In this document: positions 1 to 6,943 of the stretch, piece by piece
Position numbering within the stretch: position 1 is the first letter of the stretch
Layout of the letters: the number at the start of each line of letters is the position of its first letter
DNA from: CALXXL01 sp034926605
GTDB lineage: Bacteria; Verrucomicrobiota; Lentisphaeria; Victivallales; Victivallaceae
Length of the DNA stretch: 22,719 bases
Assembly (NCBI GenBank): GCA_034926605.1
Contig: JAYFQV010000018.1
Span: 1 to 22,719, forward strand
Direction: 5' to 3'
The notes under the pieces: generated by a model
Database searches by the model: none
Told to the model about the DNA's origin: nothing
Seen by the model: the letters and a program-made list of their open reading frames with translations, nothing else
Program-made: the position numbers and the translations under genes

Positions 1-169
1 AGTGGAAAAAGATAGGTTTCCAGCGTAAAGTAAAGCTTCGGCAGATTGTTCATTTTTCCTCCAGTTTGTCAGACCAGAGTTAAGATGAACCTTCTGCCTC
101 TTTTTTCATCCCGCCGAATTAAAAACTTTTGAAATTACCTCTATAGAATACCCAGATTTCGCATACGTT
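1..169. other. Gene-poor left edge, no intact feature
   Basis: I see no complete gene, terminator or convincing promoter here. The plus-strand frame used by the first repeat fragment stays open back to about position 89, where it is closed by a TGA at 86-88, but this stretch has no ATG and no signal peptide. A short ATG frame at 85-132 ends after 15 codons and has no supporting features. The region is most simply read as eroded 5' sequence of the repeat-protein gene that follows, whose true N-terminus is missing. Confidence 0.4.
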
Positions 170-583
170 ATGGCCGGAGGGGTTCTATACAACAGTTATG
201 TTCTTAATAACAGTATTCTTACCGTGAGTAGCGGAGGTATTATTGTAAACTGTAACAATGGCTTTGGCGGGGTCATACATATTTCATCGGGAGGCGTTGC
301 CGTTGGGACATCCGCAGATGATTATCTTGGTCTGGTTGTCAGCTCTGGCGGCATTGCATACGATACCGTGGTACATACCACGGACACACCACCACCACTT
401 GCTGCTCTTGATGTTGCGACTGCCGCCTATGCCAAAAGGAACCTGATATACTCCAACGGGTTACTAAAAGTTATCGATGGCGGAATCGCGGAAGACAATA
501 TCGGGGAACGATATATGAAACAACCGTGGCCGCCGTGGCATCTGGCACGGTATATTCCAGTGGCTATGCTTCCGGCACCTTGA
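170..583 (+). pseudogene. AIDA-like repeat surface protein, N-side fragment (broken gene, part 1 of 3)
   Basis: This is the first of three segments of one disrupted gene. It encodes AIDA-like repeats of roughly 18-20 residues, with recurring blocks such as VSSGG, ISSGG and VVSSGGIAYDTVV; such repeats form stacked beta-strands in bacterial adhesins. The frame is sensible to about position 505, then becomes a Pro/Trp-rich out-of-frame tail ending at 583. Around 500-510 the sequence atcggggaacg appears to have lost one base: adding one restores the expected 'I-G-G-T-I-Y-E-T-T-V' and joins the next segment. The ATG at 170 is internal to an already open frame and no signal peptide precedes it, so the start is also missing or displaced. 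The segment is AT-richer than the rest of the window. Real decay and assembly error cannot be separated from sequence alone. Confidence 0.7.
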
Positions 584-1203
584 CCCGCGGAACCATTGAT
601 ATTTATGGTACCACGTCTTCAACCGTTATCCTGGGCAACGATGGAGTTGAAATTATCAATTATGGTGGCAAATCATATGATACGGTCGTGGAATCGGGGG
701 CAATACAACAAGTCAATGGCGGAAGCGCAATAAGAACCATGTGCCGGAATGGAGGACGGCAGATTGTGGAAATAGATGGTAAGGCCATAGATACCATCAT
801 CTTCAATGGCGGAACGATGGAGATAAAATCCAGAGGCACTGCATCCTCAACGAAATTATATGGTGGCATGTTAATAAGCTCGAGGGGAATCGCGTCCTCA
901 ACAACGATATTGGGCGGTACGATGACAATTTCCTCCGGCGGCAGTGCGATAGCAACTCAAATCCGTGGCGGCGGACTCCAAATAATTCATTCCGGCGCAA
1001 CATTGATTGGCAATATCGTCAGTGATGGCGGAATGACTTATTCTCAAGGCACTTCCAATTTGATGATTTCTGGAAGACCAGTGGCCGGTTATTCACGTGA
1101 CCTTGAGGGTTCTGGCAATGCGATTCAAAGTTTGTGCGTTTATATTAATCAAACAAGTCGCGTCGCGCTAGCAGCAGGAACTTCGTGGAATTATTTTTGT
1201 TGA
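526..1203 (+). pseudogene. AIDA-like repeat surface protein, middle fragment (part 2 of 3)
   Basis: This segment continues the same protein in the neighbouring frame; its natural reading begins near 505, not at the GTG at 526. It carries the clearest AIDA-like repeats of the gene, for example GGTMEIKSRGTASSTKL, GGMLISSRGIASSTTIL and GGTMTISSGGSAIATQI. Each has a Gly-Gly turn, a short hydrophobic strand, a Ser/Gly turn and a second strand. The repeats end near position 1030, followed by a less regular stretch. The frame hits TGA at 1201-1203 after an abrupt change of character, while the adjacent frame, open from 1172, continues with IIFVDRAGNEEPIES and runs into part 3. A one-base indel between 1172 and 1203 therefore separates parts 2 and 3. 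There is no plausible ribosome binding site, so this is not an independent gene. Confidence 0.7.
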
Positions 1204-1249
1204 TCGTGCTGGAAACGAGGAACCTATCGAGTCGGCGGCAACCGGGCGG

Positions 1250-2500
1250 TTGACGTTCTCTTTGGACAGTGCAGGCCGACAACTTGAGGTTTATGACAGC
1301 TATTATTATTTATACGGGCGCCAAGAAGGAAATAACTGTGAGTTAATCGCTGAAAATTGTCGGTTAAGAAACGGACTTTTTGGTGTAACGTCAGGTGTGA
1401 CCTTGATCAACGGCAGTGTTTTGGCAATGGTTAATCTTGCCGATGTCACCTCCAATACCGGAAATATATATGCTGGCGGTACCGATGCATCTGTAGGCGG
1501 CAAGATAACTTTGAATATTGCCGGTAGCGCAACATATCTAGGAACAATCTGTGGCGGATCCTTCGCGGATAGCCTCAATCCTACGATTTCAGGTGGAATC
1601 GACATTGATGTTTCTGGCATTTCTCAAGTTAACAACAGCAAGATAACGTCTGCAAGAACCGATTTACTAATCGGCGGTGGTATTGCCATCAATGGTAAAA
1701 CATTGACGGTTAACGGTGGAATTACTATCGACATATCTGACGGAGCCTCTCTCGGCAGTGTCGTCGGCGGTGGGTATGCGCTTACCAGCGGTACAAGCGC
1801 AACGGTAAACGGAGACATAGATTTGACAATAAAAGACGCATCGACCCGTAGCATTTACGGTGCCGTATATGCGGTTGTATCAGGTGCTGCGGTCTCGGTT
1901 GTTGGAAATGTGTCCATACTGATTGACGCAACTGATGCCGCCGTCTCGATTTCCGGCGGCATCACTGCGTCCGGTTATGGCAACTGTACTGTAACCGGCG
2001 ACAAGGTTGTCACCTTCACCGGGCTCGGCAGCAACTTGACATTCTCCAGCTCGGTTTATGGGGGAGGTATTCTTAGGTTTGACGACTATTCCGGTTTATT
2101 TTCCGGGAGCGCGCAAATGTCTAAAATTGCGGTGTCGGGAGACTCGGAGGTAGAGGGCGCAACCCTCATATCATGCAATAGTTTTGAGTTTGATATCACT
2201 GATCGCCCATTCGGGCTTTGCGATGATGTAATGTTAAAAGGAGGATTCTCTTTCTATCCGTTTGAGACTACCGTGAGAGTCAACTTATCTTTGGCTGAGT
2301 TCGCGTATCTTGACAGAGTTGAATTGTTAGAAGGGGATCCAGGTTCATTCTCGGATTTGACAGTGGAATTGTACAATGAAAATAACGTACTATTAGCCAC
2401 GCTCGATTATGATTCGGGAGACACTTGGACCACCGGGAATAAAACTTTCTCAGCACAGGTGGTGGATGGAAATTTCGGGATCACCTGCCAACGCAGTTGA
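1250..2500 (+). pseudogene. Gly-rich cassette and C-terminal domain of the repeat protein (part 3 of 3)
   Basis: This is the 3' part of the disrupted gene. It is open from 1172 in this frame; TTG at 1250 is only the first start-like codon. It encodes a cassette array with turns NIYAGG, TICGGS, LLIGGG, SVVGGG and SIYGA alternating with T-V-N-G-D-I-type strands. A linker G-N-C-T-V-T-G-D-K follows, then a C-terminal domain of about 150 residues ending at TGA 2498-2500. The same order, with matching residues (G-A-C-S-V-S-G-T-K, then F-x-D-x-T-V), closes the giant protein at the other end of the window, so the two are paralogues. No transmembrane anchor, PEP-CTERM, LPXTG or terminal aromatic of a beta-barrel is present. 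If the upstream indels were sequencing errors, parts 1-3 would form one protein of about 800 residues; otherwise this part is probably not expressed. Confidence 0.7.
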
Positions 2501-2506
2501 TCACTA

Positions 2507-2542
2507 TTTTCGCAGGTCAGAGTGATTTCTGACCTGCGAAAA
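2507..2542. repeat. Perfect 14-bp inverted repeat
   Basis: The arms TTTTCGCAGGTCAG (2507-2520) and CTGACCTGCGAAAA (2529-2542) are exactly complementary around an 8-nt loop, seven bases after the stop of the repeat-protein gene. It could end transcription of that gene, but neither strand has a T-tract after the stem: the T-run lies inside the 5' arm. It is therefore not a textbook intrinsic terminator. Confidence 0.75.
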
Positions 2543-2553
2543 CGTATTGTTGT

Positions 2554-2583
2554 AAAAAAAAGCCGCGCATTTGCGCGGCTTTG
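2554..2583 (-). terminator. Intrinsic terminator of rpsO
   Basis: Read on the minus strand, an 8-bp GC-rich stem (AGCCGCGC/GCGCGGCT, 2561-2568 with 2573-2580) has a 4-nt loop and is followed by eight T residues (2561-2554). It lies about 20 nt after the rpsO stop codon. Confidence 0.9.
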
Positions 2584-2600
2584 AATCGTCGAATAAGCAA

Positions 2601-2867
2601 TTACTTGCGGCGAATCGACAACTCACCGGTAATGGAGATGAAGCGGTCGTAATTTTCGCGGGCCAGATAAGCGAGCAGCTTTTTGCGGCGGCTGACCATC
2701 GCGAGCAGTCCACGGCGGGTGCTGTGGTCTTTCTTGTTGGCACGCAGGTGCTCGGTAAGCTCGCTGATGCGGGTGGAGAGCAGAGCGATCTGCACTTCGG
2801 GGGAGCCGCAATCGCCGTCCTTGCGGGCGTACTTCGCGATTACCGCGGTCTTGGTGGCCTTGTCCAT
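2601..2867 (-). CDS. rpsO: 30S ribosomal protein S15
   Basis: S15 binds the central domain of 16S rRNA, helps nucleate 30S platform assembly and takes part in an intersubunit bridge. The 88-residue product matches the usual S15 length (about 88-89). It contains the family's hallmark stretches: D-x-G-S-P-E-V-Q-I-A near residue 20, then I-x-x-L-T-x-H-L with K-K-D-H-S-x-R-R-G-L-L around residues 34-55, and R-R-K-K-L-L-x-Y-L near 61-69. The frame stays open upstream to 2951. I choose the ATG at 2867 because it gives the standard N-terminus (MDKATKTAV) and follows an AAGGA Shine-Dalgarno. The gene has its own predicted promoter and terminator, so it is probably monocistronic, although no strong terminator separates it from pta upstream. 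An 80-nt GC-rich leader could host S15 autoregulation. Confidence 0.97.
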   Translation of the reverse strand: MDKATKTAVIAKYARKDGDCGSPEVQIALLSTRISELTEHLRANKKDHSTRRGLLAMVSRRKKLLAYLARENYDRFISITGELSIRRK

Positions 2868-2953
2868 TTTCTTATTCCTTTTTCTCGTGTTCCGCAGCCG
2901 TCCGAACCGGACAATCCGCCCGGATACCGCCTGAACCGTTTTCAATTCCATTT

Positions 2954-2981
2954 AATATAGCATACGCCGGAAAAAATGCAA
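2954..2981 (-). promoter_or_regulatory. Predicted sigma-70-type promoter of rpsO
   Basis: On the minus strand, TTGCAT (2981-2976) and TATATT (2959-2954) are separated by 16 nt. Transcription would start near 2947, giving a leader of about 80 nt before the rpsO ATG. The same TTGCnn-N16-TATATT pattern appears twice at 13075-13170. Confidence 0.6.
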
Positions 2982-3014
2982 ACCGTTCCCGACGCGAACA
3001 CCCAAAAGACACAT

Positions 3015-4025
3015 CTACTTGATCGACTGGCACACCGTGATGGCGGCATTGCCGAAAATATCCTCGGCCGAGCAGCCGCGGGAAAGATCGTTCAACGGCT
3101 TGGCCAGTCCCTGGAGTATCGGGCCGTAGGCGTCGGCCTTGGCCAGACGCTGCACCAACTTATAGCAGATGTTCCCGGCGTTGAGATCCGGGAAGATAAG
3201 CACATTGGCGGAACCGGCGATCTCGCTGCCGGGGGCCTTGGCGGCGGCCACCGAGGGCACGATCGCGGCGTCGGCCTGCAGTTCGCCGTCGGTAATGATG
3301 TCGAGCTTCTCGGCAATGACTTTTTCCTTGAACATCTTGGCGGCGGCAATCACCTTGTCTAGCAGTTCGTTCTGGGCGCTGCCTTTGGTGGAGAATGAAA
3401 GGAACGCCACTTTCGGGGTTTTGCCGAGCAACGCGCGGTAGGTGTTTGCGGTGGCAGTGGCAATGTCCACCAGCTGGCTGGCGTCGGGATTCGGATTCAC
3501 GCCGCAGTCGGCGAACAGAAGCACCGAGTCGCCGGCGGGCGACGGGGCGGCAAGGTCCATAATGAAACAGCTGCTGCCGATCTTGATCCCGGGAGCGGTG
3601 CCGATGCACTGGAACGCGGCGCGGAGCATGTCGGCGGTGCTGGAGATGCTGCCGGCCACCAGCCCGTCGGCAAGGCCGTTGCGGGTCATCATCGCGCCGA
3701 AATAGATACGGCTCTGCATGGCCTTGCGGCCGGTTTCGATGGTGGCGCCTTTGGAGGCGCGCATTTCGGCGAACTGGGCGGCATACTGCTCGAACAGGTC
3801 GGACGCCAGATAGTCCAGACTTTCGAACTTGCGCTCGGCAACGTTCGCTTTTTCACAGGAGGCGGAAATCTCGGCTTCGGAACCGAGCACGATAACTTTC
3901 GCGGCCACGCCGCGTTCAACCGTCATGTTGGCGGCGGCCACCACACGCGGGTCCTGCCCCTCGGGCATAACCAGAATCTTCTTGGCGGTGCGGGCTTTTG
4001 CCACAAACAGATCCAGAGCACTCAT
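3015..4025 (-). CDS. pta: Phosphate acetyltransferase (short form)
   Basis: Pta converts acetyl-CoA and phosphate to acetyl phosphate and CoA; with AckA this yields acetate and ATP in fermentation, or activates acetate in reverse. At 336 residues it is the compact form made only of the PTA_PTB catalytic domain, without the regulatory N-terminal domains of the roughly 700-residue enterobacterial enzyme. Recognisable stretches are M-P-E-G-Q-D-P-R-V-V-A-A-A near residue 20, A-D-G-L-V-A-G-S near 118-125, G-S-S-C-F-I-M-D near 150, and a C-terminal N-V-L-I-F-P-D-L-N-A-G-N-I-x-Y-K. The ATG at 4025 starts one base after the ackA stop (TAA-A-ATG), so translation is probably coupled to ackA. It is the last gene of the hisS-adk-map-infA-ackA-pta train; only weak hairpin potential follows it before the rpsO promoter. 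Confidence 0.97.
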   Translation of the reverse strand: MSALDLFVAKARTAKKILVMPEGQDPRVVAAANMTVERGVAAKVIVLGSEAEISASCEKANVAERKFESLDYLASDLFEQYAAQFAEMRASKGATIETGRKAMQSRIYFGAMMTRNGLADGLVAGSISSTADMLRAAFQCIGTAPGIKIGSSCFIMDLAAPSPAGDSVLLFADCGVNPNPDASQLVDIATATANTYRALLGKTPKVAFLSFSTKGSAQNELLDKVIAAAKMFKEKVIAEKLDIITDGELQADAAIVPSVAAAKAPGSEIAGSANVLIFPDLNAGNICYKLVQRLAKADAYGPILQGLAKPLNDLSRGCSAEDIFGNAAITVCQSIK

Positions 4026-4026
4026 T

Positions 4027-5271
4027 TTATTTCACAGCTTTCTTCGCGGGGTTCAAACGGACCTCTTCGTTTTTAAGGGTTTCCAACACACTGCGTGCGA
4101 TCATCAATTCCTCGTCGGTCGGCATGACAATGACCTTTATCCGGCTTTCGGCGCCGGAAATAACACCGCAACGGCCGAGAATCTCGGAGTTGGCATTCTC
4201 GTCAAGAGTGACGCCGAGGCAATCCAGCTTGCTCACCACTTTGGCACGCACATAGTTGCTCCACTCGCCCACGCCGCCGCAGAACACGATCGCGTCGGCA
4301 CCGCCGAGCAGCGTGTAATAGGCACCGATATATTTGACCACCCGGCGGGTGAACATGCGCCTGGCCAGCAGAGCCTGCTGGTCGCCACGCTGTTCGGCGG
4401 CGATGATGTCGCGCATGTCGCTTGAACCGATGCCGCCCACACCAAGCAGACCGCTCTGCTTGTTCAGCAGCTTGTCGATTTCGGCGGAGGTTTTGCCGAG
4501 TTCCATCAACCGGATCACCACCGCGGGATCGATGTCGCCGGAGCGGGTACCCATCACCAGGCCCTCGAGCGGAGTCATGCCCATGGAGGTGTCGATTACG
4601 CGGCCATTGTTGATGGCGGTGATGCTGCATCCGTTGCCGAGGTGACAGGTGATCAGCTTCAGCGTGGCAAGCGGTTTCTTGAGGTAACTGGCGGTGGCAA
4701 GCGCCACAAAGTGGTGGCTGGTGCCGTGAAAACCATAGCGGCGGATGCCGTACTTGGTGTAATATTCATAAGGAATGGCGTACAGATATGCCTGAGGCGG
4801 CATGGTCTGATGGAACTCGGTGTCGAACACGGCCACGTTGGAAATACCCGGGAAAATGCGCTCGCAGGCCTCGATTCCGGCGAGGTTGGCCGGGTTATGA
4901 AGCGGCCCCAGCGGGATGCAGTCGCGAATGATGTCCTTGACTTCACAGTTGACCAGCGCCGGACGGGTGGCGCGTTCGCCGCCGTGCAGTACGCGATGGC
5001 CCACCGCCTCAATTTCCTTCAACGAGCCGATCACACCGGTTTCAGGATCGGTCAGACGTTCGCATATGGCGCGGATGGCGTCCTCGCAACTCTTGATGTC
5101 ACGACGTTCCGATTCGTACTTGTAGCCGTCGGCAACGCGTTTATAGATCAGGTTCGGATTCTCGAGGCCGAGACGTTCCACCTGTCCCTTGGCCAGCACC
5201 GTCTCGTGAGCCATGCTGTAAAGCGTGAACTTCACCGACGACGAGCCGGCGTTCAATACCAATACTCTCAT
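4027..5271 (-). CDS. ackA: Acetate kinase
   Basis: AckA catalyses acetyl phosphate + ADP = acetate + ATP in the cytoplasm. The 414-residue protein is close to the family norm (about 400) and begins with the first acetate-kinase signature, V-L-N-A-G-S-S-S-V-K-F. It also has G-H-R-V-L-H-G-G-E near residue 90, the second signature R-Y-G-F-H-G-T-S-H-H with its catalytic-region histidine, the R-S-G-D-I-D-P-A loop, a G-G-V-G-E-W nucleotide-binding stretch and P-T-D-E-E-L-M-I-A near the C-terminus. The ATG at 5271 lies 9 nt after the infA stop, and the AAGGA Shine-Dalgarno overlaps that stop codon. pta follows after one base. The tail after the conserved E-E-L-M-I-A is about 25 residues long and Lys/Glu-rich. 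Confidence 0.98.
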   Translation of the reverse strand: MRVLVLNAGSSSVKFTLYSMAHETVLAKGQVERLGLENPNLIYKRVADGYKYESERRDIKSCEDAIRAICERLTDPETGVIGSLKEIEAVGHRVLHGGERATRPALVNCEVKDIIRDCIPLGPLHNPANLAGIEACERIFPGISNVAVFDTEFHQTMPPQAYLYAIPYEYYTKYGIRRYGFHGTSHHFVALATASYLKKPLATLKLITCHLGNGCSITAINNGRVIDTSMGMTPLEGLVMGTRSGDIDPAVVIRLMELGKTSAEIDKLLNKQSGLLGVGGIGSSDMRDIIAAEQRGDQQALLARRMFTRRVVKYIGAYYTLLGGADAIVFCGGVGEWSNYVRAKVVSKLDCLGVTLDENANSEILGRCGVISGAESRIKVIVMPTDEELMIARSVLETLKNEEVRLNPAKKAVK

Positions 5272-5280
5272 TTCCAGTCC

Positions 5281-5499
5281 TTATTTTTTACGGAATACGA
5301 TTCTGCCTTTGGTCAGGTCGTAGGGCGACATCTCCAAGGTCACGCTGTCGCCGGGCAGAATGCGGATGAAATTCAGCCGCATCTTGCCTGAAATGTGTGA
5401 CAGGATGGTGTGGCCTCCGGGAATTTCCACCTTGAACATGGTGTTCGGCAGAAGTTCTTTTACCACACCGTCGATTCTGATTACATCGTCTTTGGCCAC
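5281..5499 (-). CDS. infA: Translation initiation factor IF-1
   Basis: IF-1 binds the 30S A site and assists IF-2 and IF-3 during start-codon selection. The product is 72 residues, exactly the usual size, and is a single S1/OB-fold domain. It has the expected V-x-E-L-L-P-N-T-M-F-x-V near residues 13-24, H-I-S-G-K-M-R-x-N-F-I-R-I near 34-47, and L-x-P-Y-D-L-T-K-G-R-I near 57-68. Translation starts at GTG (5497-5499), chosen because it gives the standard MAKDD N-terminus and has GGAG 8 nt upstream. The first 19 nt overlap the end of map in another frame, so the two are likely translationally coupled. In many bacteria adk, map and infA occur in this order in the spc operon; here rpmJ and the S13/S11 genes do not follow, and ackA does. 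Confidence 0.97.
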   Translation of the reverse strand: MAKDDVIRIDGVVKELLPNTMFKVEIPGGHTILSHISGKMRLNFIRILPGDSVTLEMSPYDLTKGRIVFRKK

Positions 5500-6254
5500 G
5501 TCAGTATCTCCGGGGTTGTTTCAGTGATTAAAACCAGATGTTCGAAATGGGCGGACCATTTGCCGTCGCAGGTCCGAACCGTCCATTGATCGCGTTCGCA
5601 ACGCACCTTCCAGGTACCGAGGTTGAACATCGGCTCGATGGCGATGGTCATTCCCGGCCTAAGCATTGGGCCGCGGTAGCGGCTTTCAAAATTGGGAACC
5701 TCGGGAGGCTCATGCATCTCAATGCCGCAGCCGTGGCCCACATAATCGCGCACCACTCCGAGTTTTGCCTTGATCGCAACCTGCTCCACCGCGCGGGAAA
5801 TATCGCCGATGTGGTTGCCGGATTTCGCCTGTTCGATCCCTTTCATCAGCGCCAGCTCGGTGTTTTCCAGCAAATGGGCGGCCTGCGGCGATATCCTGCC
5901 GACCGGCACGGTTCTGGCGGTGTCGCCGGTGGCGCCGTCGATAGTGACGCCGACGTCTATGCTGACGATGTCCCCCTGCCTTATCACGGTCTGGTCGTTG
6001 CCGATGCCGTGCACCACCACGTCATTCACCGAAACGCAGACGTTGCCGGGATAGCCGTGGTAGCCGAGGAAGGTACTGGTGCCGCCGGTCTCGCCGATCA
6101 GACACCCCGCGATCACGTCCACCTCCCTGGTGGTCATGCCCGCTTCAATTCGTTTGGCGAGTTCGTCGCGAACCCACGCGGTGGCCTGAGCCGCCCGGCG
6201 AATGCGCGTGATCTCCTCCGGAGTATGGATGATTACGTCTCTTGGACTGACCAT
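5481..6254 (-). CDS. map: Methionine aminopeptidase, type I
   Basis: Map removes the N-terminal methionine from nascent proteins using a dinuclear metal centre. All six expected catalytic residues are visible (numbered from the chosen start): His82 (V-V-H-G-I-G), Asp100 (S-I-D-V-G), Asp111 (G-D-T-A), His174 (G-H-G-C-G-I), Glu207 (I-E-P-M) and Glu238 (F-E-H). The frame is open to 6335, but the extra 27 residues would overlap adk and are not family-like. The ATG at 6254, 16 nt after the adk stop, gives a normal 257-residue enzyme without the N-terminal zinc extension of longer forms. The 3' end overlaps infA by 19 nt. The position between adk and infA matches conserved ribosomal-operon gene order. 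Confidence 0.96.
   Translation of the reverse strand: MVSPRDVIIHTPEEITRIRRAAQATAWVRDELAKRIEAGMTTREVDVIAGCLIGETGGTSTFLGYHGYPGNVCVSVNDVVVHGIGNDQTVIRQGDIVSIDVGVTIDGATGDTARTVPVGRISPQAAHLLENTELALMKGIEQAKSGNHIGDISRAVEQVAIKAKLGVVRDYVGHGCGIEMHEPPEVPNFESRYRGPMLRPGMTIAIEPMFNLGTWKVRCERDQWTVRTCDGKWSAHFEHLVLITETTPEILTWPKTM
5508..5511 (-). promoter_or_regulatory. Shine-Dalgarno deciding the GTG start of infA
   Basis: GGAG lies 8 nt before the GTG at 5497-5499, inside the 3' end of map. It supports the GTG start and the 19-nt overlap rather than a start further downstream. Confidence 0.7.
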
Positions 6255-6270
6255 ATCTGCCGCCAAAATC

Positions 6271-6924
6271 CTACGCCAAAGCAGCGAGAATCCCCGAAAG
6301 TTTCTCGGGAATGTCGTTGCCGGTGATGTCCACAATTTTGCCGCGCCGACGATAGAAATCGATCAGCGGGCTGGTGTTTTTATAGAATACTTCGAGCCGC
6401 TGCTTGACGGTCTCCAGCGAATCGTCGGGGCGCTGGAATATCTCGCCGCCGCACTTGTCGCAGACGCCTTCGGTCTTGGGCGGCTTGGATATTTTGTTGT
6501 AGATTTCACCGCACTGGCGGCAGCAGAGACGGCTGGTAAGGCGGGTGATGATGACCTCGTCGGGAACCACGATGTTGATTACCGCGTCCAGATTCTTGCC
6601 GAGGCCGGAAAGCACTTCCTCGAGTTTTTCGGCCTGCCCGATAGTACGGGGAAAACCGTCGAGGATGAACCCGTTGGCGCAGTCGGGCTGAGCCAGGCGA
6701 TTCCTGACCATGCCGCAGACCACTTCGTCCGGAACCAGGCCGCCGGCCTGCATAATGCCGGACGCGGCTTTGCCGAGTTCGGTACCGCGCTTGATCTCGT
6801 CGCGCAGCAGGTCGCCGGTGGAGATGTGAGCCAACGGCTCCACTTCGCGCAGCGCCGAGGCCATGGTGCCCTTGCCGGAGCCGGGCGCGCCGAGGAAAAT
6901 CAGATTTTTCTTGGTGATAGCCAT
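6271..6924 (-). CDS. adk: Adenylate kinase (zinc-LID type)
   Basis: Adk catalyses ATP + AMP = 2 ADP. The 217-residue protein has the P-loop G-A-P-G-S-G-K-G-T at residues 12-20, the AMP-site stretch S-T-G-D-L-L-R near 35-41, and D-G-F-P-R-T near 89-94. It is the long form with a LID domain, and the LID carries two CxxC pairs (Cys135/Cys138 and Cys155/Cys158). That matches the structural zinc site known from Gram-positive and some other adenylate kinases and is unlike the enterobacterial hydrogen-bonded LID. The ATG at 6924 follows an AAGGAAAG Shine-Dalgarno and lies 19 nt after the hisS stop; map starts 16 nt after the adk stop. Confidence 0.98.
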   Translation of the reverse strand: MAITKKNLIFLGAPGSGKGTMASALREVEPLAHISTGDLLRDEIKRGTELGKAASGIMQAGGLVPDEVVCGMVRNRLAQPDCANGFILDGFPRTIGQAEKLEEVLSGLGKNLDAVINIVVPDEVIITRLTSRLCCRQCGEIYNKISKPPKTEGVCDKCGGEIFQRPDDSLETVKQRLEVFYKNTSPLIDFYRRRGKIVDITGNDIPEKLSGILAALA

Positions 6925-6943
6925 TTTCTTCTTTCCTTATTCA

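Noticed and set aside
500..1203. Programmed ribosomal frameshifting in the repeat gene
   Set aside because: There is no X-XXY-YYZ slippery site with a downstream pseudoknot, and two opposite shifts would be needed. Mutation or sequencing error is simpler.
5481..6335. Longer map start at 6335
   Set aside because: It would add 27 residues with no family likeness and overlap adk by 65 nt. ATG 6254 gives a normal-length enzyme.
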